Positions 26,647 through 36,690 are shown, numbered from the stretch's first letter. The stretch is 64,000 nt of DNA from Microbacterium gallinarum (GCF_014837165.1 NZ_JACSPM010000001.1:764304-828303), one strand, 5' to 3'. Made by a program: numbers and translations. The notes: a model not told the origin generated them from the letters alone.

Positions 26647-28282
26647 GTGCGCCACTTGCATCGCCCGGATCGCCGGCGACCTGCTGCGCATGCCACCATG
26701 CGGCTGCCGCGGTGCGCGTGCCGACGCCGATCTTCAGGTACACGTTCGCGAGGTGCCTGCCGACCGTCTTCTCGCTGATGAACAGGCGCTGCGCGACCTC
26801 GCGGTTGCCGGCGCCCTCGGCGACGAGAGCCAGAACCTCGCGCTCCCGCGGCGTGAGCGGCCCGTCCGCCGGTGCCGGCGCGACGCCCTCGGCCACACGC
26901 GCGCCCATCCGGTCGAGGATGCCCCGCGCCTGATCGTGCGCGGCGCGGGCGGCCGCGGCATCCCCCGCCATCTCATGCGCCTGCGCCTCGAGGAGCAGCA
27001 CCCGCGCGAGCTCGTACTGCTGACGGTCGGTGCGGAAGGATGCCTCGGCCCGCCGCAGCGCGGCGAGCGCCGAGGCATGATCGCCGTCGGCCAGCGCGAG
27101 CATGCCGTCGGCGTGGGCCGACCACGTCGCGAAACCGGGGCTTCCGAAGCGGTCCGCCGCGCGGCGCAGTTCAGCCGCCGCGGACTCCGCTCCCTCGCGG
27201 TCACCGCTCGCGAGCGCGACGTCGACCGTTGCGCGCAGCAGCCGCACGCGGGCCAGCGCGTCGCGCTCGGCGAGCGACAGCGTGAGGAGCGTCCGCGCCC
27301 CGGTCGCATCACCCTCGTCGAGCAGGAGCAGCGCTTCCCCGGGCTGCGGGTCGATCCCCGAGGAGCGGGCATGCGCGAACGCCTCGCGGGCTCCCGCCCG
27401 GTCGCCGCGCCGCCGGCGCAGCTCGCCGAGCTGGTAGAAGCCCTCCCCCGCGACCCACGGATTGCCGCCGGCCAGGTCGGCGCACTCGCGCGCGATGGAC
27501 TCCTCGGCATCCGTCCATTCGCCGCGCGCACTGCGCAGCTCGATGCGGTGCACGCGGCAGATGCCGGTGTAGATCGCCTCGCTGCCGAACTGTGCGCACC
27601 ACCGCTCGGTCGCGCGGGTCCAGCCCTCCATCCGCCGGAAGTCGGCGAGCTCGTGACTGACGTGGATGACCGTGCAGTAGATGTCGCCGGCCCACTCGAC
27701 GGGCAGCCGGCCGGCGAGCACGGGAAGCATCGCCTCATCGAGCAGCGCGAAGCCCTGCGCGCAGTCTCCGCGCCGCAGCGTCGCCAGGCCTTGCACGGCG
27801 AGCGCGAGCGCCTCCACCGCCGGATCCGCGAAGCGCACCGCCAGGTCGGCGAGCCTGTCGACGTGCTCGTCCCACTCCGAGCCGCCCTCGAACATCATCG
27901 CGAACGACGCGTCGAGGTACGCGAGGTAGGCGTGCGCGGGGCCGTCGGGCTCGTCGGCGAGCAGTCGCCGGGCGCGGTGCACCCAGGCGTTGCCGATCGT
28001 GAGGTCGCCGCGCGTGACCCACAGCAGCCCGAGCTGCAGCGCCGTCATCGCGGCATCCACACTCCGGTCGGCGTCGAGAAAGGCGCGGAACGCCTCCTCG
28101 GCGAACGCGAGCGATTCAGGCACCCTCCCGAGCCACCAGGCGGCGCGCGCGAGGGTCGAGATGTCCTCGGCGTCGAGGGACGTCTGCTCCCGGGCCGCGC
28201 TCAGCTGGGCGAGGGCGCCGGACCAGTCGGATGCGGCGTACGCACGCCGCCCCTCGGCGAGTGAGCTCGTCGGATCGAGCAT
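26612..28282 (-). CDS. LuxR-family regulator with TPR-like sensor region (556 aa)
   Basis: A large transcription regulator. Residues 1-480 form alpha-helical TPR-like repeats (LAEGRRAYAASDWSGALAQLSAAREQ.., AYLAYLDASFAMMFEGG..). The C-terminal GerE-type helix-turn-helix reads LTPREREVLALVAEGAGNREVAQ then LFISEKTVGRHLANVYLKIGV. No ATPase P-loop is present, unlike full LAL regulators. It lies upstream of a methyltransferase on the same strand, a pairing common in actinobacteria and suggesting that gene as target. The start is ATG at 28282, with TACCCT about 5 nt before it. Confidence 0.88.
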   Translation of the reverse strand: MLDPTSSLAEGRRAYAASDWSGALAQLSAAREQTSLDAEDISTLARAAWWLGRVPESLAFAEEAFRAFLDADRSVDAAMTALQLGLLWVTRGDLTIGNAWVHRARRLLADEPDGPAHAYLAYLDASFAMMFEGGSEWDEHVDRLADLAVRFADPAVEALALAVQGLATLRRGDCAQGFALLDEAMLPVLAGRLPVEWAGDIYCTVIHVSHELADFRRMEGWTRATERWCAQFGSEAIYTGICRVHRIELRSARGEWTDAEESIARECADLAGGNPWVAGEGFYQLGELRRRRGDRAGAREAFAHARSSGIDPQPGEALLLLDEGDATGARTLLTLSLAERDALARVRLLRATVDVALASGDREGAESAAAELRRAADRFGSPGFATWSAHADGMLALADGDHASALAALRRAEASFRTDRQQYELARVLLLEAQAHEMAGDAAAARAAHDQARGILDRMGARVAEGVAPAPADGPLTPREREVLALVAEGAGNREVAQRLFISEKTVGRHLANVYLKIGVGTRTAAAAWWHAQQVAGDPGDASGAHHAGGPVPGSA

Positions 28283-28360
28283 GGTCCAGGGTACTGCCGG
28301 GGTGCCGCGCGGCGCAGGGGTGGCCGCGTGGTGCCGCCGGCGCCGGTGCCGGCCATGCCG

Positions 28361-28807
28361 CTACCAGGCGATCAGCGTGTGCGGGGTGATCTCGATCATG
28401 ACGGAGTACCGCTCCGCCATCGTCTCGGTCGTGAGGTTCAGGCGCTTCAGCCACGCGTCGTACTTCGCCGTGTACGCCTCTGCGATGCGCGGAAGCCACG
28501 CGGTAGACGGCTCGGGCGAGAGCTCGGCGACACCCCGCAGGACGTTCAGCTGCTCGCCGTCGGCTCCGGCCTCCAGGTGCAGCAGCACGCGGTCGTTCGC
28601 GCGGATGTTGCGCACCTTGGCCGTCGCGGGCTCGCTCATGATCAGCGCGCGGCCGTCCTTCCACAGGAACCAGATCGGCACGGCGTGCGGGTAGCCGTCG
28701 CGCCCGATCGTGCCGAGCCACGCGACCTGCTCGGTCTCGAGGCGCTCCAGCGTTCGCACGTGGGACGGGACGTCGGGATCGAAGGCGAAAGGACCGGGCG
28801 CGGTCAT
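28361..28807 (-). CDS. Pyridoxamine 5'-phosphate oxidase-like split-barrel protein (148 aa)
   Basis: A small FMN/F420-binding split-barrel fold: AWLGTIGRDGYPHAVPIWFLWKDGRALIMSEPATAKVRNIRANDRVLLHLE matches the PNPOx-like family seen in mycobacteria as F420-dependent reductases or FMN proteins. The C-terminus (RYSVMIEITPHTLIAW) completes the barrel. Its ATG overlaps the pheA stop as ATGA, so it is co-translated with pheA. That pairing is probably not mechanistic. Activity unassigned. Confidence 0.85.
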   Translation of the reverse strand: MTAPGPFAFDPDVPSHVRTLERLETEQVAWLGTIGRDGYPHAVPIWFLWKDGRALIMSEPATAKVRNIRANDRVLLHLEAGADGEQLNVLRGVAELSPEPSTAWLPRIAEAYTAKYDAWLKRLNLTTETMAERYSVMIEITPHTLIAW

Positions 28808-29763
28808 GCGTCGTCCGGCTCGCCGCTGATGAGTCCGCGCAGCCAGTCGCGCGCCTCGACGAACACGTCGTCGGAGTAGCGCTCCGGGTAGTGCACGACC
28901 GCGCGGTCGGCCCGCGGGTACGAGCCGAGGAACACGACCTGCGGGCTGAATCGCCGCAGGCCCAGCAGCGCGTCGGCCATGCGCTCGTCCTCGATGTGCC
29001 CGTCGGCGTCGATCACGAAGCGGTACCGCCCGAGGGCGTCGCCGATCGGACGCGACGCCAGCAGCGAGAGGTTGATCCCGCGGGTGGCGAACTGCTCGAG
29101 CATCTCGAGCAGGGCGCCCGGGTGGTCATCGGGAAGCTCGACGATGAGCGACGTCTTGTCCGCCCCGGTGGGCGGCGGCGGCGCGACGGTCTTGCTCACG
29201 AGCACGAAGCGCGTGACGGCGTTGGGGTTGTCGCCGATCGCGGAGGCGAGCAGTTCGAGCTCGTGGTGCTCGAGGATCCCGGGCGGCGCGATCGCGGCAT
29301 CCGCGGCGATCGATCCGTCGATGAGGCCCATCGCGCTGGCGACGTTGCTCGCGGCGGGGATGTGGGAGTGGGCGGGCAGGGCGCGCGAGAGCCACTGCAG
29401 GCACTGGGCGTACGCGACGGGATGCGCGGCGACGACCGAGACGTCGTCGAGCGTCGCGCCGGGGCGGGCGACGAGCACGAATTCCACCGGCACCAGGTAC
29501 TCCCCGACGATGCGCAGCCCCGGGACGGTGGCCAGGGCATCCTGGGCAGTCGAGACGCCGCCGTCGACGGAGTTCTCGATCGCGATCACCGCCGCGTCGG
29601 AGCGGCCCTCGGTCACGTCGGACAGAGCCTCGCCCACATTGCGCACCGGGCGCCACTCCTGCGCGCGCGCCTCGGGCACCTGCGCAAGCGCCGCCTCGGT
29701 GAACGTCCCGGCCGGTCCGAGATAGCTGTAGGTGCGGCGCGCGGCGGGGGGCTCGGAAGTCAC
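28804..29763 (-). CDS. pheA: Prephenate dehydratase (319 aa)
   Basis: Converts prephenate to phenylpyruvate in phenylalanine synthesis. The catalytic domain (about 8-190) starts [15 protein letters not shown] and carries [16 protein letters not shown] and the TRF motif ([10 protein letters not shown]). A C-terminal ACT domain (about 205-285, [24 protein letters not shown]) should give feedback inhibition by phenylalanine. The start is GTG at 29763; TAGGCT ends 7 nt upstream, again a leaderless pattern. No chorismate mutase domain is fused. Confidence 0.95.
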   Translation of the reverse strand: MTSEPPAARRTYSYLGPAGTFTEAALAQVPEARAQEWRPVRNVGEALSDVTEGRSDAAVIAIENSVDGGVSTAQDALATVPGLRIVGEYLVPVEFVLVARPGATLDDVSVVAAHPVAYAQCLQWLSRALPAHSHIPAASNVASAMGLIDGSIAADAAIAPPGILEHHELELLASAIGDNPNAVTRFVLVSKTVAPPPPTGADKTSLIVELPDDHPGALLEMLEQFATRGINLSLLASRPIGDALGRYRFVIDADGHIEDERMADALLGLRRFSPQVVFLGSYPRADRAVVHYPERYSDDVFVEARDWLRGLISGEPDDA

Positions 29764-29903
29764 GGGTGCCAGCCTAGCCGCGTGTCACAACTCCAGCCCG
29801 CCTCGGTGCCGGCGCGACAGCGGGGCGGGAATCCGGCCGTGCCGGGGCGGCGACGGCCACCCCAGGAGGAGTTGCGGCACAACCGACCGGACACGCTCCC
29901 CGC

Positions 29904-29941
29904 GTCAAGACCGTGCGCCCCTCCCCCGGGACGGGCAGACT
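29904..29941 (+). promoter_or_regulatory. pgm promoter: GTCAAGACC box plus -10
   Basis: GTCAAGACC (29904-29912), 23 bp, then CAGACT (29936-29941), then 6 nt to the ATG at 29948. The geometry is identical to the photolyase promoter and implies a leaderless transcript. Confidence 0.5.
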
Positions 29942-29947
29942 GGACCC

Positions 29948-31591
29948 ATGACTCGCGCAGGACAGCCCGCCGAAGCATCCGACCTCATCGACATCGATGA
30001 CCTGATCTCCGCCTATTACGACCTCACGCCCGATCCGTCGGTGCCCGAGCAGCGCGTCGCGTTCGGCACCAGCGGCCACCGCGGCTCATCCCTCTCGGCG
30101 AGCTTCAACGAGGTGCACATCCTCGCGACGACGCAGGCGATCGTCGACTACCGCCGCGAGCAGGGCATCCAGGGTCCGCTCTTCCTCGGCCGCGACACGC
30201 ACGGCCTGTCGCTTCCCGCCGAGCGCAGCGCCATCGAGGTGCTCGTCGCGAACGGTGTCGACGTGCGGGTCGACTCGCGCGACTCGTGGGTTCCCACGCC
30301 GGCGCTGAGCCACGCGATCCTCAGGTACAACAAGGGGCGGGATGCCGCAGACACGGGCCGCGCGGACGGCATCGTCGTCACCCCCAGCCACAACCCGCCG
30401 CGCGACGGCGGCTTCAAGTACAACCCGCCGAACGGCGGCCCCGCCGACACCGACGCCACAGGATGGATCGCGCACCGCGCGAACGAGCTGATCGCGGCCG
30501 GCCTCGAGGGCGTGGCCCGCACGCCGTTCAAGGACCTCGACGGCGACGCGCTGGGCGACTACGACTTCCGCGACGCGTATGTGCGCGACCTGGCGGACAT
30601 CATCGACGTCGACGCGATCCGCTCCGCCGGGGTGCGCATCGGCGCCGACCCGCTGGGTGGCGCGTCGGTCGAGTACTGGGCGCTCATCGCCGAGGTGCAC
30701 GGACTCGACCTCACCGTGGTGAACCCCGACGTCGACCCGACCTGGAAGTTCATGACGCTCGACTGGGACGAGAAGATCCGCATGGATCCGTCGTCGCCGT
30801 CCGCCATGGCCGCGCTCGTCGCCCGTCGTGACGAGTACGACATCCTCACGGGCAACGACGCCGACGCCGACCGCCACGGCATCGTCACGCCCGACGCGGG
30901 GCTCATGAACCCCAACCACTACCTCGCCGTCGCGATCGACTACCTCTATTCGCACCGGCCCGAATGGCCGGCGGATGCCGCGGTCGGCAAGACCCTCGTC
31001 TCGTCGATGATCATCGACCGCGTCGCCGAATCGCTCGGCCGGCCGCTGCTCGAGGTGCCGGTCGGGTTCAAGTGGTTCGTGCCCGGTCTGCTCGACGGAT
31101 CGGTGGCCTTCGGAGGCGAGGAGTCCGCGGGCGCCTCGTTCCTGCGCAAGGACGGGACGGTGTGGACGACCGACAAGGACGGCATCCTGCTGTGCCTGCT
31201 CGCCGCCGAGATCCTCGCGGTGACGGGCAAGACGCCGTCGCAGCGCTACGCCGAGCTGGAGGCCGAGTTCGGCGCCTCCGCGTACCAGCGGGTCGATGCT
31301 CCGGCGACGCCAGCGCAGAAGGCGGCGCTCGGCAAGCTCGTGCCCGAGGCGGTCACCGCGACCGAGCTCGCCGGGGAACCCATCACCGCGAAGCTGTCGC
31401 ACGCGCCGGGTAACGGCGCCGCGATCGGCGGGCTCAAGGTGCAGACCGAGCACGCCTGGTTCGCCGCCCGGCCGTCGGGGACGGAGGACGTCTACAAGCT
31501 CTACGCCGAGTCGCTGCGCGGCGCCGAGCACCTCGCCGAGGTGCAGGCCGAAGCCCGCGCGGTCGTCACCGCCGCGCTCGGCGGCGCCTGA
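29948..31591 (+). CDS. pgm: Phosphoglucomutase, alpha-D-glucose specific (547 aa)
   Basis: Interconverts glucose-1-phosphate and glucose-6-phosphate, linking the Leloir pathway to glycolysis. The active-site serine loop is [17 protein letters not shown], the metal-binding loop [15 protein letters not shown], the sugar loop [15 protein letters not shown] and the phosphate-binding loop [16 protein letters not shown]. Length and domain order match the E. coli Pgm type rather than ManB type. The start is ATG at 29948, with a leaderless promoter immediately upstream; the open frame extends further upstream without coding signal. It lies 110 bp before the GH51 gene. Confidence 0.96.
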   Translation: MTRAGQPAEASDLIDIDDLISAYYDLTPDPSVPEQRVAFGTSGHRGSSLSASFNEVHILATTQAIVDYRREQGIQGPLFLGRDTHGLSLPAERSAIEVLVANGVDVRVDSRDSWVPTPALSHAILRYNKGRDAADTGRADGIVVTPSHNPPRDGGFKYNPPNGGPADTDATGWIAHRANELIAAGLEGVARTPFKDLDGDALGDYDFRDAYVRDLADIIDVDAIRSAGVRIGADPLGGASVEYWALIAEVHGLDLTVVNPDVDPTWKFMTLDWDEKIRMDPSSPSAMAALVARRDEYDILTGNDADADRHGIVTPDAGLMNPNHYLAVAIDYLYSHRPEWPADAAVGKTLVSSMIIDRVAESLGRPLLEVPVGFKWFVPGLLDGSVAFGGEESAGASFLRKDGTVWTTDKDGILLCLLAAEILAVTGKTPSQRYAELEAEFGASAYQRVDAPATPAQKAALGKLVPEAVTATELAGEPITAKLSHAPGNGAAIGGLKVQTEHAWFAARPSGTEDVYKLYAESLRGAEHLAEVQAEARAVVTAALGGA

Positions 31592-31700
31592 ACCCGGCAT
31601 CCTCAGGGCCGAATGGGTGATTCGCGCGCCGCGCGCTAGTGTCGCGGGGTCGCCGCGCTTGCCGGCCGCCCCCGCTCTCTGATCCTGCCCGAGGACCCGC

Positions 31701-33221
31701 ATGACCCACGCCGCCGCACGCCTCGACCCCGCGCTCGAGATCGCCGACATCGACCGACGCCTGTTCGGCGGCTTCGTCGAGCACCTCGGGCGCCACATCT
31801 ACGACGGCATCTTCGAGCCCGGACATCCGTCCGCCGACGCCGACGGGTTCCGCGCCGACGTCATCGAGCTCGTGAAGGAGCTCGGTGTCACGACGATCCG
31901 CTACCCGGGCGGGAACTTCGTCTCGGGTTACCGGTGGGAGGACGGCATCGGCCCGGTCGACCAGCGACCGACACGACTCGACCTGGCGTGGCACGCGACT
32001 GAGACGAACGTCGTCGGCCTGCACGAGTTCCAGTCGTGGCTCGACCGCATCGGCTCCGAGCTGATGCTCGCCGTCAATCTCGGCACACGCGGCACCGAAG
32101 AGGCCCTGGACCTGCTCGAGTACGCCAACACGTCGGTCGACACGACGCGCACGCGCGAACGCGCCGCGAACGGTCGCTCGGCGCCCTTCGGCGTGACGAT
32201 GTGGTGCCTCGGCAACGAGATGGACGGGCCGTGGCAGCTCGGCCACCGCAGCGCCACCGACTACGGAAAGCTCGCATCGCGCACGGCGAAGGGCATGCGA
32301 CAGCTCGATCCGACGATCGAGCTCGTGGTGTGCGGATCGTCGAGCCGCACGATGCCGACGTTCGGCTCGTGGGAGCGCGAGGTGCTCGAGCACACGTTCG
32401 ACGATGTCGACTTCATCTCGTGCCACGCCTACTACGAGGAGCAGGACGGGGACGCGCAGGAGTTCCTGGCGTCCGGCGTCGACATGGACAGGTTCATCGC
32501 CTCGGTGGTCGCGACCGCCGACCACGTCGCGGCGGTGAAGCAGAGCGACAAGCGCATCATGATCTCGTTCGACGAGTGGAATATCTGGTACCTCTCCCGC
32601 TGGAAGGAGGAGGAGGCCACCTACCGTCCCGACGAGTGGCCGATCGCCCCGCGGCAGCTCGAGGACCGCTACAGCGCCCTCGATGCGGTCGTGTTCGGCG
32701 ACCTCCTCATCACGCTTCTCCAGCACGCCGACCGGGTGCGCTCGGCCTCGCTCGCCCAGCTCGTCAACGTCATCGCGCCGATCATGACCGAGCCCGGCGG
32801 CCCGGCCTGGCGGCAGACCACCTTTCACCCGTTCTCGCTCACGTCGCGCCTCGCGCAGGGCCGGGCCGTGCGCCTGCCCGTCGACGCGGCGACGTTCGAG
32901 AGCGCGCGCTTCGGAGCCGTGCCATCGGTGAACGCCGTCGCGACCGTGGACGACGACGGCGCGAGCGTCTTCATCGTGAACCGCTCGACGACGGATGCCG
33001 CGTCCCTCCGCCTCGACGTGGCGCCCCTCGTCGCGGCGCTGGGGCGTGACGTCGCGGTGGTCGAGTCCCACCTGTTGCACGAGGACGACCTCTACGCCGC
33101 GAACACTCTGGAGGACCGCGAGCGCGTCGGCGTCCGCCCTCTCGACGGCGCCTCGGTCGAGGCATCCGCTCTCACGCTCGACCTCCCTCCGGTGGCGTGG
33201 GCCGCGCTGCGTCTCGCCTGA
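31701..33221 (+). CDS. abfA: GH51 alpha-L-arabinofuranosidase (506 aa)
   Basis: Intracellular retaining exo-enzyme removing arabinofuranose from arabino- or arabinogalacto-oligosaccharides. N-terminal RRLFGGFVEHLGRHIYDGIFEPGHP and TTIRYPGGNFVSGYRWEDGIGP are family hallmarks. The acid/base Glu is in MWCLGNEMDGPWQ and the nucleophile Glu in MISFDEWNIWY. A C-terminal beta-sandwich follows (..VFIVNRSTTDAASLRLDVAP). No signal peptide. GAGGA precedes the ATG. A LacI gene follows on the same strand, so it may be the regulator. It complements the secreted GH30/GH43 pair. Confidence 0.95.
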   Translation: MTHAAARLDPALEIADIDRRLFGGFVEHLGRHIYDGIFEPGHPSADADGFRADVIELVKELGVTTIRYPGGNFVSGYRWEDGIGPVDQRPTRLDLAWHATETNVVGLHEFQSWLDRIGSELMLAVNLGTRGTEEALDLLEYANTSVDTTRTRERAANGRSAPFGVTMWCLGNEMDGPWQLGHRSATDYGKLASRTAKGMRQLDPTIELVVCGSSSRTMPTFGSWEREVLEHTFDDVDFISCHAYYEEQDGDAQEFLASGVDMDRFIASVVATADHVAAVKQSDKRIMISFDEWNIWYLSRWKEEEATYRPDEWPIAPRQLEDRYSALDAVVFGDLLITLLQHADRVRSASLAQLVNVIAPIMTEPGGPAWRQTTFHPFSLTSRLAQGRAVRLPVDAATFESARFGAVPSVNAVATVDDDGASVFIVNRSTTDAASLRLDVAPLVAALGRDVAVVESHLLHEDDLYAANTLEDRERVGVRPLDGASVEASALTLDLPPVAWAALRLA

Positions 33222-33316
33222 CCGGACGGCGATCGGCCTGACACGCGACGCTCACCTCGCTCACTGCGCTGAATGAGAAGGTTTGCCTGATCAGACCATG
33301 ATCCGGACAGAGGTCC

Positions 33317-33322
33317 TAGACT
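33317..33322 (+). promoter_or_regulatory. -10 box of leaderless lacI-type gene
   Basis: TAGACT lies 7 nt before the GTG start at 33330, with no ribosome-binding site. Just upstream, the short palindrome CTGATCAG (33287-33294) may be part of an operator, but support is weak. Confidence 0.45.
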
Positions 33323-33329
33323 CAGCCTC

Positions 33330-34370
33330 GTGAGCGAGACGCACGCGCCTGCCCGAGGCGCAGCAACCCTGCACGACGTCGCGCGCGAGGCCGGCGTGTC
33401 GCTGGCGACCGCCTCCCGCGTGCTCAACGGATCGACCCGCAAGGTGGCCGAGAGCTACCGCGAGCGGGTGGATGCCGCGGCCGAGAAGCTCGGCTACACC
33501 GCCAACCTGTCCGCACAGGCGACCGCCCGGGGAACCTCGGCGATCGTCGCCCTGCTCGTGGCCGACATCGGCGACGTCTCGTTCGGCCGATTGGCCTCGG
33601 GAGTCGTCCGCGGCGCCGAGGAGGCGGGCTTCATCGTCACGATCGCCGACACCGGTCGCGATCCGGAGCGCGAGCTGCGCCTGGTCCGGACGCTGCGGGG
33701 GCAACGCCCCCGCGGGCTGATCCTGGGCGTCGCCCGCAAGGCGGGGTCGGACTCCGCCGCCCTCCAGAACGAACTCACCGCCCTGGCCGCCATGGGCTGC
33801 CATGTCGTGGTGCTCGGCGAGGGAGAACCGGGGCAGCGGTCGATCAGCCTCGGCAACCGCGGCGGCGCGGAGGCGCTCGGTGCCGAGCTCGCCGAGCTCG
33901 GCTACCGCCAGGCCGTCGTGATCGGCGGCCCCGAAGGCCTCCGGGCATCGGACGACCGCATCGGCGGCTTCACCGCCGGCTTCACCGACGGCGGCGGGAC
34001 CACCGCCGCCGTGCGCCACGGGGCGACGACCCGCGACGCCGGCTATGCGGTCGCCCGCGAGCTGCTCGCGGACGGACTGGCAGAGGGCACGCTGATCTTC
34101 GGCGTCAGCGACCTCGTGGCCGCCGGGATCGCGTCGGCGCTGCGCGATGCCGGACGCCAGGTCGGCGTCGACATCGCGGTGGCGGGGTTCGACGACATCC
34201 CGACGTGCCGCGACATCGGCCCCGGGCTGACCACGGTCCGCGCGCCGTTCGACGACCTCGGCTACCGCGCGCTGCGTGCCGCCGTCGAGAGCGACTGGCA
34301 GCACGACGCCGAGGTGCCGCTCGCACTCGAGGTCGTCGTGCGCGGGAGCACTCCCCGGCGCGACGGCTGA
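33330..34370 (+). CDS. LacI-family transcriptional regulator (346 aa)
   Basis: The helix-turn-helix is ATLHDVAREAGVSLATASRVLNGSTRKVAESYRERV (residues ~12-45). The sensor domain (about 65-335) contains AIVALLVADIGDVSFGRLASGV and VAGFDDIPTCRDIGPGLTTVRAP. It follows the GH51 gene by 108 bp on the same strand, making GH51/pgm candidates for its regulon, though no clear shared operator is visible. Start GTG 33330, probably leaderless. Confidence 0.9.
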   Translation: MSETHAPARGAATLHDVAREAGVSLATASRVLNGSTRKVAESYRERVDAAAEKLGYTANLSAQATARGTSAIVALLVADIGDVSFGRLASGVVRGAEEAGFIVTIADTGRDPERELRLVRTLRGQRPRGLILGVARKAGSDSAALQNELTALAAMGCHVVVLGEGEPGQRSISLGNRGGAEALGAELAELGYRQAVVIGGPEGLRASDDRIGGFTAGFTDGGGTTAAVRHGATTRDAGYAVARELLADGLAEGTLIFGVSDLVAAGIASALRDAGRQVGVDIAVAGFDDIPTCRDIGPGLTTVRAPFDDLGYRALRAAVESDWQHDAEVPLALEVVVRGSTPRRDG

Positions 34371-34407
34371 CCAGGCGGCGTCGCCGGGCGGGGATGCCCC
34401 TCACGCG

Positions 34408-34466
34408 TCAGCCGAGCGCCCCCGGGTGTCAGCCGAGCGCCCCCGGTGTCAGCCGAGCGCCCCCGC
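34408..34466. repeat. Three tandem copies of the glycerate-kinase 3' end
   Basis: Units starting TCAGCCGAGCGCCCCCG lie at 34408, 34429 and 34449 (periods 21 and 20). The third is the real end of the glycerate-kinase gene, TCA being the complement of its TGA stop. The other two repeat the last codons and stop downstream. They occupy most of the gap between the convergent LacI and kinase genes. Confidence 0.8.
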
Positions 34467-35567
34467 GAGCGCCGCGCCCGCTTCGGTCAGCCAGTGCGCC
34501 GGCGATGCCATGGCGGCGTCCGCCGACCCGGCGAGGTCGGCGAGCGACACCGTCGCCGCGAACTCCGAGACATCGGCGTCGCCCGCGACGCGCCCGGCGA
34601 CCAGTGCGACGGCGACCTCGGCCGCGTGGGCGATCGCTGCGACGTGCGCGGGAGCCTTGCCCGCGGCGGATTGACCGTCGTACGACCCTTCGCCGGTGAG
34701 GACGACGGATGCCTCGCCCACCGCTGCGCTCAGTCCGATGAGCTCCGCGACCGCGGCCGCGCCGGGCACGAGGGTCGCCCCCCACGCGAGCAGCCCGAAG
34801 CCGGCGCCGCCTGCGGCGCCCGCGCCGGGCGCCGCGCGGTCGGCGGGGAGCAGCTGGGCGAAGCGGGCGAGCTCGGCGTCGAGCGCCTGCACCTCGCCGG
34901 GCGACGCCCCCTTCTGCGGCCCGAACACCGCCGCCGCGCCCCAGGCACCGACGAGCGGATTGTCGACGTCGCTCAGCACGGTGACGCCGCCCGGCGGCAG
35001 CGGTCGAAGACCCGACAGGTCGGCCGAGGCCAGGTCGGCCAGACCTCGCCCGCCGTCGGCGACCGGTCTGCCCGCAGCATCCGTGAATCTCGCACCGAGC
35101 GCCGAGAGCAGGCCCGTTCCGCCATCCGTCGACGCGCTCGACCCGATGCCGAGCACCAACCGCGAGACGCCGTGGTCCAGTGCGGCGGTGACCGCCTCGC
35201 CGAAGCCGCGTGTGCCGGCGTCGAGCGGCCGCAGCCGCGGGGGCGTGCCGAGCAGTTCGATACCGCTCGTCGAAGCCAGCTCGACCACCCCGGTGCCGTC
35301 CGGGGCGTCGGACGTCGCGGGAAGGAGGAGCCACGCTGCCTCGACCGGCGTGCCCTCGGGGCCCGTCACTGTGATCGCCTGACGCTGCGCGCCGTCCACC
35401 GCCGTCGCGAAAGCGTCGACCGTGCCCTCGCCGCCGTCCGCCATGGGCAGCAGCAGCACCCGGTCGTGCGGCCGCACGCGCGCCCATCCCTCGCCGAGGC
35501 GGGCGGCCGCTTCGGCGGCTCCGACCGTGCCCTTGAACGAGTCCGGGGCGATCACGACGGTGTGCAT
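34449..35567 (-). CDS. glxK: Glycerate kinase, type I (372 aa)
   Basis: Phosphorylates glycerate (to 2- or 3-phosphoglycerate), feeding glyoxylate, serine or tartronate metabolites into glycolysis. The conserved opening VVIAPDSFKGTVGAAEAA, the LPMADGGEGTVDA motif, LVLGIGSSASTDGGTGLLSALGARF and VVLTGEGSYDGQSAAGKAP define the family. The start is ATG at 35567; GACAAT 6 nt upstream suggests a leaderless message. Its 3' end is tandemly repeated downstream. No glyoxylate genes are adjacent, so the physiological link is open. Confidence 0.93.
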   Translation of the reverse strand: MHTVVIAPDSFKGTVGAAEAAARLGEGWARVRPHDRVLLLPMADGGEGTVDAFATAVDGAQRQAITVTGPEGTPVEAAWLLLPATSDAPDGTGVVELASTSGIELLGTPPRLRPLDAGTRGFGEAVTAALDHGVSRLVLGIGSSASTDGGTGLLSALGARFTDAAGRPVADGGRGLADLASADLSGLRPLPPGGVTVLSDVDNPLVGAWGAAAVFGPQKGASPGEVQALDAELARFAQLLPADRAAPGAGAAGGAGFGLLAWGATLVPGAAAVAELIGLSAAVGEASVVLTGEGSYDGQSAAGKAPAHVAAIAHAAEVAVALVAGRVAGDADVSEFAATVSLADLAGSADAAMASPAHWLTEAGAALAGALG

Positions 35568-35615
35568 GCGGCCATTGTCCTCTTCCCGGGTCTGCTTCGC
35601 CGGGGCAGCCGCTGG

Positions 35616-36647
35616 TCAGCGCGCCCGCGCGGTGCTCTCGCGCACCTGGAGCGTCGTCGGCACGATGTCGGATCCGGTGGCGCCGTCCTCGATGCCGGCG
35701 ATGAGCGCGGCGACCGCGAGCTCCCCCAGCCGGTCGAAGTGCTGGCGCACCGTCGTGAGCGGCGGACGGTAGTCCGCGGCGTCGGCGATGTCGTCGAAGC
35801 CCACGATGCTCACGTCGCCCGGCACCTCGCGTCCGGCATCGGCGAAAGCGCGGATCGCCCCGAGTGCGAGCTGATCGTTCGCCGCGAACACCGCGGTCGC
35901 CTCGTCCTCGAGCAGGCGGGCGGCGGCGGCATGACCGGATGCCGCGGTCCAGTCCCCACGGACCACGGGCGGCACGGGGGCCCCGGCGTCGGCGAGCGCC
36001 TCGAGCCAGCCGCGTTCGCGCTCAGCCGCCGCGAACGACGTCGCGGGGCCGCCGAGGTGATGCACCGTGCGATAGCCGAGCTCGAGCAGATGCGTCGTGG
36101 CGGCGCGGGCGCCCCCGGCGTGGTCGGACTGGACGATGCCGAAGCGCCGCGCCCCCTCCGCCTCGGGCGGCGCGTCGACCACCACGAGGCTCAATCCGGA
36201 AGGCGCGGGTGTCTCGCGCGCGGCCGCGGTGGCCTCGTTCAGCACCACCACCCCGTCTACGCCCTGCTCGCTCAGGCGTTCGAAGGCGGCCGGCACATCG
36301 GGGTGGGCGCCGAGCGTCACCACGGTGAGCGCGTAGCCGCGCGTGGCCGCAGCATCCGCCACCGCCTGCAGCATGCGGGAATTACCCACCGTCGCCAGCG
36401 TCGAGACCAGCAGCCCGATCGTCTGCGTGCGGCCCGTGCGGAGGGCGCGTGCCGCCCGGTGCGGGCGGTAGCCGAGCTGCGCCATCGCGGCCTCGACGCG
36501 GGCGCGGGTACCCGGATCGACGCGGGGGCTGTCATTCACGACCCGCGAGACCGTCTGCCCCGACACGCCCGCGAGCGCCGCGACATCCGCCATCGAAACG
36601 CGTCGTTGCACGGGGTCTCCTCGATCGGGTGTCGAACGGTCGGGCAT
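35616..36647 (-). CDS. LacI/GalR-family regulator next to galTK (343 aa)
   Basis: The helix-turn-helix VSMADVAALAGVSGQTVSRVVNDSPRVDPGTRARVEAAM (about 17-52) is followed by a sensor domain with TIGLLVSTLATVGNSRMLQAV and SIVGFDDIADAADYRPPLTTVRQHFDRLGELAV. It is divergent from galT. Two palindromes (36647-36660, 36678-36691) lie between the genes, the first touching this gene's ATG, consistent with autorepression plus control of galTK. The N-terminal ~17 residues precede the normal family start, so translation from a later codon such as the Met in VSMADV is possible. Confidence 0.9.
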   Translation of the reverse strand: MPDRSTPDRGDPVQRRVSMADVAALAGVSGQTVSRVVNDSPRVDPGTRARVEAAMAQLGYRPHRAARALRTGRTQTIGLLVSTLATVGNSRMLQAVADAAATRGYALTVVTLGAHPDVPAAFERLSEQGVDGVVVLNEATAAARETPAPSGLSLVVVDAPPEAEGARRFGIVQSDHAGGARAATTHLLELGYRTVHHLGGPATSFAAAERERGWLEALADAGAPVPPVVRGDWTAASGHAAAARLLEDEATAVFAANDQLALGAIRAFADAGREVPGDVSIVGFDDIADAADYRPPLTTVRQHFDRLGELAVAALIAGIEDGATGSDIVPTTLQVRESTARAR

Positions 36648-36690
36648 GTTGACGTTAGCACGGTGTCATTGCTACCGTGTTGACGTGAAC

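Noticed and set aside
25430..28282. Start of a secondary-metabolite cluster (methyltransferase plus LuxR)
   Set aside because: No biosynthetic core enzymes nearby; housekeeping genes (pheA, pgm) follow directly.
33283..33322. TTGCCT and TAGACT as a -35/-10 pair for the LacI gene
   Set aside because: The spacer would be 28 bp; only the -10 is credible.
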